Notes: generated by a model not told the origin, from the letters alone. Positions 1-10,274 are shown, counted from the stretch's first letter. The stretch: DNA of 48,775 nt from Candidatus Hydrogenedentota bacterium (GCA_016791475.1 JAEUWI010000031.1:1-48775), one strand, 5' to 3'. Translations and numbers: made by a program.

Positions 1-380
1 TCGCTCCACCCTGGGCTACGATATGCCGCCACTTCGTGGCTAAGAAGAGAGCTTCTATAAACTCTTTCAGACTGCTATCGTTTGCAACTTAAGGGTAAAG
101 ACAAGAGTTCCGCTTGGGAATGCAGTGCCCGAAGCTCTGCTTCGAAATCGGGGCGGCGGATCCCATGGTCGTTTTCATGCTGCTTGTGGGACGGGTCGTG
201 AACCCGAGGCGTGTGCTGCGTAACGGCGCGGCTGTGGAGCTCCGGTATATACAAGGTGTTGGACATCATCATGACCCCTCGCGTGGAATCTGGTCGACGC
301 TACGCACCTGAAACACTAAACGCACCCCTTTGAAAGTACTATATTCGCGGGCGGAGAGTCTTCAAGGGTATCGTCAAGCG
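1..380. other. Intergenic region with dispersed repeat pieces, no supported gene
   Basis: No convincing gene is visible. The first 44 bases carry the module cgatatgccgccacttcgtg, which recurs near 1051-1070. Bases about 101-150 carry a copy of the agagttccgcttgggaa family followed by the small palindrome gaagctctgcttc. Short open frames here on both strands have no recognisable protein features. The remainder (about 160-380) shows nothing I can name. Confidence 0.6.
101..124 (+). repeat. Dispersed short repeat (gctccgcttgggaacg family), copy 1
   Basis: The word gacaagagttccgcttggga is closely matched at 1131-1156 on the same strand and by the reverse complement around 764-790. Three copies within 1.1 kb in intergenic DNA suggest a dispersed repeat family rather than coding sequence. 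Confidence 0.6.
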
Positions 381-635
381 TTACGCTCTGTGGTCCAATT
401 CCGGCGACTGCTTCGTCTTGCCAGGACGCCACCGGCGATACAGTCCGACGATCAGGAATGCTATGAGTACTCCTAAGAAGCCCCCCAACGCAGAAGAACT
501 CCAGTGTCGGATTGACTCAGTCAGTGTCTTGCCCAGCCATATATAGTCGAGGCCCAAGGCGAGTAGCAGTGGGCCCAACGGTGCGGCCAATATCATCAGG
601 ATTGCGTGTCGCACATAGCTTCGATTCTGGTCCAT
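381..635 (-). CDS. Small two-helix membrane protein, unknown function
   Basis: This 84-residue protein starts at an ATG preceded by GGAGG at 8 bases spacing, which supports it as real. It has two hydrophobic segments (about residues 10-32 and 48-66) joined by a short polar loop, and a basic Arg/Lys-rich stretch (YRRWRPGK) after the second helix, suggesting a cytoplasmic C-terminus. I do not recognise the family. It stands alone between repeat-rich stretches, so context gives no functional hint. Confidence 0.6.
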   Translation of the reverse strand: MDQNRSYVRHAILMILAAPLGPLLLALGLDYIWLGKTLTESIRHWSSSALGGFLGVLIAFLIVGLYRRWRPGKTKQSPELDHRA

Positions 636-763
636 GTTCCCTACCTCCGCGTAATGCCCGATTCAGTTGAATTTCCCTCAGACCCCCTATGATTGCATCC
701 AGTCCGTTTGAGGTCAAGTCCTTACAATGGTCCCTGGATATTGAAGTTTCTGTCGTTTTAGGC

Positions 764-790
764 TCGTTCCCAAGCTGAGCTCTTGTCTTT
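764..790 (-). repeat. Dispersed short repeat, copy 2 (inverted)
   Basis: On the minus strand this reads as aagacaagagctcagcttgg followed by gaacgagc, matching the copies at 101-124 and 1131-1156. Confidence 0.6.
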
Positions 791-842
791 GCCCATATGT
801 TTCGCGAGATAGGAGTCTATTGTTTTAGTCCCGAAGGGACGT

Positions 843-1057
843 CATATCGTCGTTCGCCGCGGCGAATGGAGCGAGGCACGAGCGAAGCCCTGGGTATTGT
901 GGAGAAATTTCATTAGCCCCAGCGGGGCGGCATAGAAGAAGCGGGAAATCCATCCCCGGTCTACTGTGCCATCCCTTCGGGATTCAATGTTTTGGGGTCC
1001 GGTAACCCAGGGTTCCGCTCGTACCTCGCTCCATTCGCCGCGGCGAACGACGATATG
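843..1057. repeat. Long inverted repeat, 53-nt arms with 109-nt loop
   Basis: Arm 843-895 and arm 1005-1057 are reverse complements with about three mismatches over 53 bases. Each arm contains the internal palindrome ttcgccgcggcgaa. The loop itself carries two short GC palindromes (ccccagcgggg and tcccttcggga). This looks like a composite, structured dispersed repeat of the REP/MITE type. No transposase gene is nearby. Confidence 0.8.
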
Positions 1058-1117
1058 CCGCCACTTCGTGGCTAATCCGATGCACTCCTGTATTCTGCTG
1101 CAGTGTCGTATCCTTAA

Positions 1118-3235
<2,118 letters not shown>

Positions 3236-3629
3236 GGGTGTAAGGAATCGTCGCGATTGGCGCCTCACACTTGGGTCTCGTTACCGCGGTCGCTTCATAC
3301 TCAACATTCGAACTCAGTCCGGCGTATGTCGCTCAGTCTGCTCTGGGAATATACGAATGGCGGTATCAGAAAGTCGAAAAGGTCTTTGCCAACCCGGGAG
3401 CTTACCCCCCTGGCCCCCCGCAAGCGGGGGGAACCCTACTCACCGAAGTGAACCTCTTGGCCCCCCCCGCTTGCGGGGGGGTAGGGGGGGTAGGAACCCG
3501 ACACTATTTTCAACCACTTCGGGTGAGGCGAAGCCTCATGAATGACTGTCCCGCGAAGCGGAACGGTATGCATTCCCACGGCGGACCGTGGGAACGAGGC
3601 GTCGTTTTCACCACACTCGGGACGGCGTC
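3236..3629. other. Intergenic palindrome cluster downstream of thiC
   Basis: No gene is supported. The stretch holds a series of short GC-rich palindromes: ccccccgcaagcgggggg (about 3415-3432), cccccccgcttgcggggggg (about 3463-3482), tgaggcgaagcctca (about 3526-3540), a cccgcgaagcgg element and cccacggcggaccgtggg ending near 3594. The last is followed by aacgagg, similar to the tail of the repeats around 101-1156. They may serve as transcription terminators or dispersed extragenic repeats. Confidence 0.6.
3414..3484. repeat. Pair of inverted C/G-rich palindromes
   Basis: Two hairpin-forming palindromes with core CCGCAAGCGG and its reverse CCGCTTGCGG lie about 30 bases apart in opposite orientation. 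Each could form a very stable stem. Their placement in intergenic DNA suggests an extragenic repeat pair. Confidence 0.65.
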
Positions 3630-3902
3630 TCAAGTCCATAGCGACACGATACTCCGCAGCACCACGAAGAGGCCCCTGCCCAACCAGAACAGCACCTCGA
3701 CCAAATCGCCAAGCAGCCAGGTATTCCACCACCAATCCCACAGACACCCTTGTGCTTCGTTCCGCTCCCGCCGCTTGCCCTCCCGCTCCCAGCCGAGGGA
3801 CGCTTCGGAGCGATAACCGCAGACGTCGCAATCGTCCACCACCCAGACATGGCGCGCGCCGCACTGGGGACAGCGGAATCCTTGACTGCTGCTCAGTGCC
3901 AT
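3630..3902 (-). CDS. Small zinc-ribbon protein with hydrophobic C-terminus
   Basis: This 90-residue protein begins with a probable four-cysteine zinc ribbon (CPQC near residues 11-14 and CDVC near 25-28, spaced by a His/Trp/Asp-rich loop), followed by a charged linker. A strongly hydrophobic, Trp-rich segment (about residues 52-88) probably contacts or spans the membrane. I do not recognise a named family. No strong ribosome binding site is seen before the ATG. A terminator-like hairpin at 3927-3951 separates it from the upstream minus-strand gene, so it is probably transcribed on its own. Confidence 0.55.
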   Translation of the reverse strand: MALSSSQGFRCPQCGARHVWVVDDCDVCGYRSEASLGWEREGKRRERNEAQGCLWDWWWNTWLLGDLVEVLFWLGRGLFVVLRSIVSLWT

Positions 3903-3926
3903 TACAAGCTCTTACTCGTTCGAAGC

Positions 3927-3951
3927 AAAAAGGGCGCCCTTTCGGGCACCC
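3927..3951 (-). terminator. Rho-independent terminator for the 4075-4452 gene
   Basis: Read on the minus strand, GGGTGCCC and GGGCGCCC form a stem around a GAAA loop (one wobble), followed directly by TTTTTGC. It lies about 120 bases after the stop of the minus-strand Lys/Ala-rich gene. Confidence 0.65.
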
Positions 3952-4074
3952 GATGAACTTCTGAACTGGGTACAACGGCCTGGTTGGTGTAGTTGATGCG
4001 GCTCATGGGATGACGTTCCTCCACCGCGTATACCGCACACCTGCGTCGTTTATTCGACGAGATCGATGAGAAAC

Positions 4075-4452
4075 TCAGTCTTCTGAAACCGTCTTGGCGG
4101 CTTTCTTCTTCGCGGGTTTTGCCGGCGCGTCGCTTTCTGCCTTGGGTTCCTTGGGCGCCTTCGGTGCCTTGGCGGGCTTGTCCGCCTTCTCCGCCTTGGC
4201 GGGTTTCTCGGTCTTGGGCTTCTTTTCCGCTTTAACGGGCGCGACTTCCTCTACGGAGCAATAGATGCTCTTCGTCGCTTCCAGCAGCGCGCCCAGCTTC
4301 ACCAGACCGAGTTCGCTTGTGTCCACGCCCGCCTTGCCGGCCTTCTTCACGAAGCTCTCCCAGGCTTCGTGGTCCCACTCACCCTTGCGCTTGATAACAA
4401 AGTCCCCGGCAAGCGCCAGCACGTCGCGCACGATGTCTTTCTTTCCAGCCAT
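4075..4452 (-). CDS. Protein with Lys/Ala/Pro-rich histone-H1-like tail
   Basis: This 125-residue protein has a folded-looking N-terminal part (residues 1-68) and a low-complexity C-terminal tail built from repeats such as KAEK, KAPK and PAKPAKKKAAK, ending in an acidic TVSED. Such tails resemble histone H1-like DNA-binding proteins, so nucleoid or nucleic-acid binding is a reasonable inference but is not shown. GAGGAG lies 8 bases before the ATG. A TGCTATTAT extended -10 element lies about 145 bases upstream and a terminator follows the gene, giving a likely single-gene transcript. Confidence 0.75.
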   Translation of the reverse strand: MAGKKDIVRDVLALAGDFVIKRKGEWDHEAWESFVKKAGKAGVDTSELGLVKLGALLEATKSIYCSVEEVAPVKAEKKPKTEKPAKAEKADKPAKAPKAPKEPKAESDAPAKPAKKKAAKTVSED

Positions 4453-4595
4453 GGTGTATTCTCCTCAAAATGGGGCGTGCCCGGTCCTTTTGCACGCGGT
4501 GTGGGGCGCGGCCCCTCGGCATATCGAAGCGGCCACGGGCGGACCCGGCGCCTGCACATCGTGTCCCCAACAACACCCCTTCAGGCACCGGAATC

Positions 4596-4604
4596 ATAAT
4601 AGCA
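4596..4604 (-). promoter_or_regulatory. Extended -10 element TGCTATTAT
   Basis: On the minus strand TG-C-TATTAT lies about 143 bases upstream of the ATG at 4452. It matches the TGCTA-N3-T word found before several other genes here. No clear -35 box accompanies it. Confidence 0.4.
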
Positions 4605-4641
4605 CGATAGGCCAGTCTTCTGACAAGCCTGTCAATAGATT

Positions 4642-4674
4642 ACCGGGGACGGTCCGCGAAGGACCGTCCCCGGT
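4642..4674. repeat. Perfect 14-bp stem hairpin
   Basis: ACCGGGGACGGTCC at 4642-4655 pairs perfectly with GGACCGTCCCCGGT at 4661-4674 around a 5-base loop. It lies just after the stop of the pseudopilin gene (minus strand). It could end that transcript, though no T-tract follows on either strand, so an extragenic repeat is equally possible. Confidence 0.6.
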
Positions 4675-4684
4675 GTTGCGCGGT

Positions 4685-5617
4685 TTACTGCAGCCAGCCG
4701 AAGGGTCCGGCCGTTTCGTCGTAGTTGTACTGAAATTCCGTATACGCCTTGGAAAGGGGGGATTTGCCGGGATACTTGATGAACTCCACATGGCCGTCCA
4801 GGTAGAGCACGTTGCCGCCGCCCGGCTTGTGGTTCATGTTGTTGGAGTTTTCAGAGTCGTCCCACATCACAAAAATGGTGCTCGCCGCCTCGGCGCTGCC
4901 GCCGGGATTGTTGATGTCCGTGATGAAGAAGCGCTCAAAGCCCTGGCGGATCAACTTGGAGCCGCCAAATTCCTGACTGATGTAGGCAGGGTCGTTGTTC
5001 ACACCCCAGTTGGTCTGGATATTGGTGAGGATGAAGTTCTTCATGGCCAGCGTGAACGCGGGATTGAAGTCGCCGGTGGTGGGACTCGCGTTGAAGTCGC
5101 CCGCGTTGACGCGGGACGGGTCATTCAGCAGCAATTCGTCCGGCCAGTACCAGGCATAGTACAGATACGATTTGTTCTCGAGATCGCAGGCGTCGATGCC
5201 CTGTTTCGGGTCGTTGTTCAGGTTGAAGCGGCCGTCATACCAGTCGTCGCCGTCGGCATCCGAGGGGCAGCGCCAGATCAGCACGTCCGTCATGTATTCG
5301 GGATAGATCGACGGGCCGTCCGGGCACTGCTGAAACTTGGAAGAGTAGCGGCGATCACATTTTGAAAGGCCCGGCACGAGCGGAGCCCCATTGCGAAATT
5401 CGTCCCAGAGGTGGTTGGGGGGATACTTCTCGCCTTTGGATTCTGAAGAGTACATGTAGAAGATCGTACTCATCTGCTTGAGGTTATTCTGGCAACTGGC
5501 GCGCCGGGCCGCTTCACGGGCCCGTGCCAGGGCAGGCAGCAGTATGGCCGCCAGGATGCCGATGATGGCGATGACCACCAGCAGCTCGATCAGGGTAAAA
5601 CCCTTTTTCCGCAACAT
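4685..5617 (-). CDS. DUF1559-type pseudopilin (type II secretion/pilin-like)
   Basis: From the ATG at 5617 (AGGAG about 9-10 bases upstream) the protein is 310 residues. It opens with a class III signal, [17 protein letters not shown], having the prepilin peptidase cleavage after G6 and the conserved Glu at mature position 5, followed by a hydrophobic assembly helix. The C-terminus has the [11 protein letters not shown] motif typical of the planctomycete DUF1559 family. Such proteins are often encoded alone and in many copies, with unknown cargo. No pilus or secretion assembly genes are in the window. It is divergent from birA. Confidence 0.9.
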   Translation of the reverse strand: MLRKKGFTLIELLVVIAIIGILAAILLPALARAREAARRASCQNNLKQMSTIFYMYSSESKGEKYPPNHLWDEFRNGAPLVPGLSKCDRRYSSKFQQCPDGPSIYPEYMTDVLIWRCPSDADGDDWYDGRFNLNNDPKQGIDACDLENKSYLYYAWYWPDELLLNDPSRVNAGDFNASPTTGDFNPAFTLAMKNFILTNIQTNWGVNNDPAYISQEFGGSKLIRQGFERFFITDINNPGGSAEAASTIFVMWDDSENSNNMNHKPGGGNVLYLDGHVEFIKYPGKSPLSKAYTEFQYNYDETAGPFGWLQ

Positions 5618-5814
5618 GATTACTGTCTCCTTTGGATGTATTGCACGATGAAAGTTCGCGGGGTCCGGGGGGATACAGCGTTCCTGCGATAAGAGCACAG
5701 GTGCCAGACTACCCGCACGAAAAGCATAGGGGCAGCCTGTTAGCCCCGTGTGTGCCCCCGATTCGATTTCAAATGGGAAACAGGGCAGTGCGGCGCCTTC
5801 TCCCCGTGAAATCG

Positions 5815-5823
5815 TGCTATGAT
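5815..5823 (+). promoter_or_regulatory. Extended -10 element TGCTATGAT for birA
   Basis: TG-C-TATGAT lies 45 bases before the proposed ATT start of birA, in the divergent region shared with the pseudopilin gene. An identical nonamer lies before the GHKL ATPase gene at 41462-41470. Confidence 0.5.
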
Positions 5824-5868
5824 CCCGCCCGTGCAACTGCGGTCCCGTGACGCGCGAGGAGAGTCCCC

Positions 5869-6618
5869 ATTTTTTCATCCACCATTCAGTTCCTGCCGGT
5901 CGAGTGGCACGATTCACTGCCTTCGACGAATACGTATCTAATTGAACGCGCAAAAAACGACCCGCAGACGCCCCACGGCGCCGTGGTCGCCGCGCGGGCC
6001 CAGACGGCGGGACGGGGACGGCAGCAGCGAAGCTGGATTGCCGCGCCAAACGAGAACATCACCGTGTCGTTCTTGTGGAACGCGCCGGTTGCCCAGGAAT
6101 ATGTGCCCTCCATGGCCCAGGCGATTTCGGTGGGCATCTGCGCGGCGCTGGAAGCCCATGCAGCACCCACCATCAAGTGGCCCAACGATGTGCTGGTCGG
6201 CGCTAAGAAGATCGCGGGCATTTTGTGCGAACGCGTGGTGGTCGACGGAAAAACCGTCATTGTCGCGGGAATAGGGCTGAACGTCAATATGGGCCGGGAA
6301 GGGGCGGAAGCCATCGAGCAGCCGGCCACCTCGATGGCACTGGAGACCGGGTCTGCGTTTGACACCGAGGCGGTGTTGCAGCGGCTGCTCGATGCACTCG
6401 TCGGGCCCCTGAACGCCTGGGCGGGCCAGGGATTTGCCGGTATTCGCGACGCCTACCTGCGGCGCAGCGCGGCGGTGGGAACGCCCTTGCGTGTTCGCGA
6501 CGGAGAGAAGCACACGGCGGGAATTTTCCTGGGCTATTCGGAGCAGGGAGCCCTTGTGCTTCGACTGGACAACGGGGAGGAGCGTGTCTTCTATTCGGGC
6601 GATGTTTCGGGCTTATGA
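5869..6618 (+). CDS. birA: Biotin--[acetyl-CoA-carboxylase] ligase, apparent ATT start
   Basis: This enzyme activates biotin to biotinyl-AMP and attaches it to carboxylase subunits. The catalytic motifs are present: STNTYL near residues 19-24, GRGRQQRSW (48-56, biotinyl-AMP loop) and KWPNDVLVG (catalytic K103). There is no N-terminal helix-turn-helix, so it is the class I, non-regulatory form; about 249 residues. The frame is open from the stop at 5848, but no ATG, GTG or TTG precedes the required STN motif; the first is a GTG at 5983 that would remove it. The ATT at 5869 lies 7 bases after GAGGAG and is the best start. A miscounted T in the run at 5870-5875 is the alternative explanation. 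Confidence 0.9.
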   Translation: MFSSTIQFLPVEWHDSLPSTNTYLIERAKNDPQTPHGAVVAARAQTAGRGRQQRSWIAAPNENITVSFLWNAPVAQEYVPSMAQAISVGICAALEAHAAPTIKWPNDVLVGAKKIAGILCERVVVDGKTVIVAGIGLNVNMGREGAEAIEQPATSMALETGSAFDTEAVLQRLLDALVGPLNAWAGQGFAGIRDAYLRRSAAVGTPLRVRDGEKHTAGIFLGYSEQGALVLRLDNGEERVFYSGDVSGL

Positions 6619-6710
6619 TGTCGCGAGCTGTCGCGTGTAGTTTTTCCATGCACACCCGGACCTGATACCATGCCGACCAAGAGGCCCATTGCCCGCAAGG
6701 AGCTTTCCCT

Positions 6711-7178
6711 ATGAAGACTTTTGATCGCCCATTCTCCGAGGCGCTGTTGTCTCGTCTTGAATCGCTGCGGGACGATGCCGAACCCCGATGGGGCAGCCTG
6801 ACACGCGGTCAGCTTATCGCCCACCTCGCCAATGCACTGCGCTACACGATGGGCGAAGGCCCGGAGTTGCCCTTCAAGGGAAGCCTGATGTCCCGGACAG
6901 TTATCAAGTTCCTCATATTGAACGGTATCAAGGAGATTCCCCAGAATATCCGCCTGCCACGCCCCAAAGAGATTCCGAAGGAGCAGTGGTTTCAGGAAGG
7001 GGCGATGGAGACCCTGCGGGAGGCAGTCGACGCCTATTTCGCCGCCGAAACTGCGGGCAAACTGGTCACCCGGATTCATCCATTCTTCGGTCCGCTTAGC
7101 CCGGAGGAATGGCGCAAGCTTCACTACCGGCATTTCGTCCACCACCTGAAGCAATTTGGTATCGATGGAGGCCTGTAG
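6711..7178 (+). CDS. DinB-like / DUF1569 family protein
   Basis: This 155-residue protein has the outline of the DinB four-helix superfamily: W-G-S-L near residues 27-30, a helix with QLIAHL (His about 37), and a C-terminal HPFFGPLSPEEW segment ending in HYRHFVHHLKQF. The spaced histidines are likely metal ligands as in related families. Members are often thiol- or metal-dependent transferases, but no substrate can be named. The ATG follows AAGGAG at about 8-9 bases. It sits between birA and an L,D-transpeptidase on the same strand with gaps of about 90 bases, so co-transcription is possible. Confidence 0.75.
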   Translation: MKTFDRPFSEALLSRLESLRDDAEPRWGSLTRGQLIAHLANALRYTMGEGPELPFKGSLMSRTVIKFLILNGIKEIPQNIRLPRPKEIPKEQWFQEGAMETLREAVDAYFAAETAGKLVTRIHPFFGPLSPEEWRKLHYRHFVHHLKQFGIDGGL

Positions 7179-7261
7179 TTTAGGCGGGGACACGTGACTA
7201 TCATCGGATTATCAGTCGGTGCGCTCACGTCGGGGTTCTACTTCAACACAGGGAAAGCATC

Positions 7262-7879
7262 GTGCAACATATGTCGGGTAGAAAGACCGTCGGCGATCAC
7301 CAGGCGGAGTTTGGCGATGCAGCGCGGGCGCGGATGAGACCCGCCTTCGAAGCGGCGGGTGTTGCGTATCCGCCAAACGCCGTGGTGCTGGTGGCCTATA
7401 AAGACGTCCATACGCTCACCCTTCACGGCGCCGATGCGTCCGGCGTGCAGCGGGTTATCGCCACCTATCCGGTGCTGGGGCTGAGCGGCGAATTGGGGCC
7501 CAAGTTGCGCGAGGGGGACCGCCAGGTGCCCGAGGGTGTCTATCGGATCGAGGGCGTCAACCCCAACAGCAACTACCACGTATCCCTGCGCCTGAACTAC
7601 CCCAACAACTTCGACCTCCAGAAAGCCGCCGCCGATGGACGACGGGACGCGGGCAGCGACATCTACATTCACGGCGGAACGGCGTCCGTCGGGTGCCTGG
7701 CGATGGGGGACACCGCCATTGAAGAGTTATTCATCCTCGCGCTGGATTGTGGCATAGAAAAGTTTCGCGTGATAATCGCCCCATGCGATCTCCGCCTCAA
7801 CCAGCCGCAAGTGGCGGGCGCTCCCGCATGGCTTCCGGAATTGTACAGGCAGCTCCAGGCCGCCATGAAAGGGCTCTAA
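7262..7879 (+). CDS. L,D-transpeptidase (YkuD) family protein
   Basis: The protein (about 205 residues from GTG 7262, or 202 from ATG 7271) carries the YkuD catalytic signature IHGGTASVGCLAM, with His and the nucleophilic Cys correctly spaced. Family members cross-link peptidoglycan stem peptides or attach lipoproteins to the wall. It lacks a clear signal peptide or membrane helix, which is unusual for a wall enzyme; a related subgroup of murein L,D-transpeptidase-like proteins is also short. AGGGAAAG lies just before the GTG. I cannot decide between the two closely spaced starts. Confidence 0.85.
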   Translation: MQHMSGRKTVGDHQAEFGDAARARMRPAFEAAGVAYPPNAVVLVAYKDVHTLTLHGADASGVQRVIATYPVLGLSGELGPKLREGDRQVPEGVYRIEGVNPNSNYHVSLRLNYPNNFDLQKAAADGRRDAGSDIYIHGGTASVGCLAMGDTAIEELFILALDCGIEKFRVIIAPCDLRLNQPQVAGAPAWLPELYRQLQAAMKGL

Positions 7880-7965
7880 TCGCCCAGATTCTTGCAATAT
7901 TCGGGCCTTCCCGCGTAGCATAGGGGTTGCAACCCACCTCCAAATCTCCAGCGCGAAGGCAACGC

Positions 7966-9189
7966 ATGCACGAAATATTCCTGATCAGCGTCAACGGCGT
8001 GGATCGTCCCGGCGTAACCCATTCCCTCAGCACCATTCTCGCGGCCTATGACGTGACCATCCTCGACATTGGCCAGGCGGTCATCCACAAGATGCTCTCC
8101 CTGGGTATGCTCGTGCGCGTTCCGGAGGCGGCCCATTCGTCACCCATTCTCAAGGATCTTCTCTTCAAGGCCCATGAGCTGGGCATTCACATTCAGTTCG
8201 ACCCTATCTCCCCCGAGGAATACGAACACTGGGTCAAGCAGCAGGGCAAGGCGCGCCACATCATCACGCTCCTCGGCGAGCGCCTCGAAGCGTCGCACAT
8301 CGCGGCGGTCACCGAGGTGCTCGCGGCGCACGGCCTCAATATCGACATCATCCACCGCCTCTCGGGCCGTATCCCCCTTGAAGTGCAGGCCGAAACGCCC
8401 TATGCCTGCGTCGAAATGTCCGTACGCGGTATCGCCGACGACGCCGACGCGCTCCGCGCACGATTCCTCGAGCTTTCTCACGATACGGGCATCGACATTG
8501 CCTTCCAGGCCGACGACCTCTACCGTCGCCATCGCCGTCTGGTGGCCTTCGATATGGACTCGACCTTGATTCAGACGGAGGTTATCGACGAGCTCGCCCG
8601 GGCGGCCGGCGTGGGGGAGGAGGTCTCCGCGATCACCGAGTCGGCCATGCGCGGCGAGATGGACTTCAAGGAAAGCCTGCGCAAGCGACTGGCGCTGCTC
8701 AAGGGGCTGGACGTTTCCGTCATGGCGGAGATCGCCGAGCGCCTGCCCCTCTCCGACGGCGCGGAACGCCTCCTGAAGATGCTCAACCAACTCGGCTACA
8801 AGACCGCCATTATCTCCGGCGGCTTCACCTACTTCGGTGAGTACCTCCAGAAGAAACTTGGCGTGGACTATGTCTTCGCGAATGAACTGGAAATCGTGGA
8901 CGGCAAACTCACCGGCGGCGTCGTCGGTGCGATTGTGGATGGCGAGAAGAAAGCCGAGTGCCTTCAGGCGCTCGCCGCCCGGGAGGGTATCAGTCTCCGG
9001 CAGGTGGTTGCCGTGGGCGACGGGGCGAATGACCTGCCCATGCTGCGCCTTGCCGGTCTGGGCATCGCATTCCGGGCTAAGCCGTTGGTGGTCCAGAGCG
9101 CGAAACACGCCCTGAGCACGGTGGGGCTCGACGGAATTCTCTACCTGATTGGCGTGCGCGATCGAGAAGCCACGACTATGGACAACTGA
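7966..9189 (+). CDS. serB: Phosphoserine phosphatase with N-terminal ACT domains
   Basis: SerB removes phosphate from phosphoserine in the last step of serine synthesis. From the ATG at 7966 (GAAGG about 8 bases upstream) it is 407 residues. Two ACT-type regulatory domains occupy about residues 1-85 and 95-180, and a HAD phosphatase domain follows with motif I DMDSTL (nucleophile D196, acid D198), motif II ISGGF and motif IV GDGANDLPML. A tandem ACT arrangement suggests feedback control by an amino acid, probably serine. A TTG start 39 bases earlier would add a basic extension and is less likely. Confidence 0.95.
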   Translation: MHEIFLISVNGVDRPGVTHSLSTILAAYDVTILDIGQAVIHKMLSLGMLVRVPEAAHSSPILKDLLFKAHELGIHIQFDPISPEEYEHWVKQQGKARHIITLLGERLEASHIAAVTEVLAAHGLNIDIIHRLSGRIPLEVQAETPYACVEMSVRGIADDADALRARFLELSHDTGIDIAFQADDLYRRHRRLVAFDMDSTLIQTEVIDELARAAGVGEEVSAITESAMRGEMDFKESLRKRLALLKGLDVSVMAEIAERLPLSDGAERLLKMLNQLGYKTAIISGGFTYFGEYLQKKLGVDYVFANELEIVDGKLTGGVVGAIVDGEKKAECLQALAAREGISLRQVVAVGDGANDLPMLRLAGLGIAFRAKPLVVQSAKHALSTVGLDGILYLIGVRDREATTMDN

Positions 9190-9208
9190 CAACGAATTCG
9201 AAGGATTG

Positions 9209-9245
9209 CTCCGATCCGTCTGATCGGTCTGATCCGTCCGATTAG
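9209..9245. repeat. Short tandem/inverted repeat of gatccgtc words
   Basis: The spacer contains gatccgtctgatcggtctga followed by tccgtccgat, a run of related 7-10-bp words with both direct and inverted copies. A similar vocabulary (cggtcctatcggacctatccg) forms the hairpin at 10123-10180 on the other side of the next gene. Confidence 0.55.
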
Positions 9246-9263
9246 CCTTTCCAGGAGCCTGCC

Positions 9264-10118
9264 GTGATTGAGATTCCACTCTGGCTAAGCCTGCTGGCCA
9301 TGGCGGCGGGGAGCTTGCCGGGCTTCTTCTACGGAAAGCGCCTGCACGCCCGCGGCTTCGACATTGCCGCACGAATCAGAGTTCGTGACTGTCCGCTGAT
9401 TCCTGTCGCCCTCCTGCTTTTTGTGGTGGTTCACGTAGTCACTTCCACCGTGCTCGGAAAGCCCCAGATCGGCTGGCCCCTTCCCGTGTTCATAGAGTAC
9501 CACCTCACCGCGACGCTGTGGGTGCTCAAGCTAACCTTTGTGACCTTCGGAATGAGTTCGGTGACCGTGGCAGGCATCCTTCAGGGACACGGCTCCCGCT
9601 GGACCCTCCTGATTTTCAGCATCGCGGCCATCGTGGCCGTGGAAGGTCTGGCGCGTTTCAGCGCTCGACCCAATCTTGAAGAAATGACCGTTCGCGAGTC
9701 GGACGGCGTCGTACTGCAGTCGAATCCCTCCACCTGCGCCGCCGCGGCCTCCGCCAACATCGCGCGTCACTTTGGCATCGACGCCACCGAGGCCCGCATG
9801 GTGGAGTTGCTCCATACCACCTGGGCGGGCACTTCACCCGCACAGATGGTCTATGGTTTCCGCGCTCTGGGACTGTACGCTACCAAAGTCCAGCACCTCG
9901 ACCGCGATCTGGCGAAGGTCAACCCACCCGCCGTGCTGCTCGTCGATGTAGGCGATGAACCCGATGCCCACGCCGTGGCCTACATGGGGCGCAAGGGGGA
10001 CCTATTCGAGATTTGGGACCCTGGCTCCGGTCGCGGCGAAGTGCCGCTGGGCACGATCCAGCAACGCTGGCGAGGGAGGGCGATTGAGGTGAGCCAGCCC
10101 GCCGGCAAGGCAAAGTAG
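9264..10118 (+). CDS. Membrane protein with C39-like cysteine peptidase domain
   Basis: This 284-residue protein has four predicted membrane segments (about residues 4-24, 44-64, 80-106 and 112-131), then a soluble papain-like domain. That domain contains LQSNPSTCAAAASANIA with likely oxyanion Gln152 and nucleophile Cys158, DAHAVAYMG with His236, and IWDPGSG with Asp252, matching the C39 bacteriocin-peptidase order. No ABC transporter or Gly-Gly leader peptide gene is adjacent, so export of a small peptide is not supported. The GTG start follows CCAGGAG at 6 bases. It is flanked on both sides by repeats of similar wording. Confidence 0.8.
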   Translation: MIEIPLWLSLLAMAAGSLPGFFYGKRLHARGFDIAARIRVRDCPLIPVALLLFVVVHVVTSTVLGKPQIGWPLPVFIEYHLTATLWVLKLTFVTFGMSSVTVAGILQGHGSRWTLLIFSIAAIVAVEGLARFSARPNLEEMTVRESDGVVLQSNPSTCAAAASANIARHFGIDATEARMVELLHTTWAGTSPAQMVYGFRALGLYATKVQHLDRDLAKVNPPAVLLVDVGDEPDAHAVAYMGRKGDLFEIWDPGSGRGEVPLGTIQQRWRGRAIEVSQPAGKAK

Positions 10119-10122
10119 GACA

Positions 10123-10180
10123 GATACGACGGATAGGACCGATAGAGCAAATCGGTCCTATCGGACCTATCCGTCGTATC
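10123..10180. repeat. Large hairpin, 23-nt arms with one mismatch
   Basis: Arms 10123-10145 and 10158-10180 are reverse complements apart from one base, with a 12-base loop. The word GATACGACGGATAGG is perfectly paired with its complement. It may end transcription of the C39-like gene, although no T-tract follows; its wording also resembles the spacer repeat at 9209-9245. Confidence 0.7.
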
Positions 10181-10217
10181 GATCCAATTTGCCCACTGTC
10201 AACTTCGCCGGGCTTTC

Positions 10218-10226
10218 TGCTATAAT
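10218..10226 (+). promoter_or_regulatory. Extended -10 promoter TGCTATAAT for dus
   Basis: A perfect TG-C-TATAAT extended -10 lies 48 bases upstream of the dus ATG. A weak -35 (GTCAAC) is 17 bases before TATAAT. Confidence 0.55.
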
Positions 10227-10274
10227 TTCCTCACGCAGCCGCCAGCAAACCGCACTTAACCCCAAGTAATCGCC

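Noticed and set aside
4685-6049. Longer version of the pseudopilin starting near 6049
   Set aside because: It would place the prepilin signal internally and overlap birA; the ATG at 5617 has a ribosome binding site.
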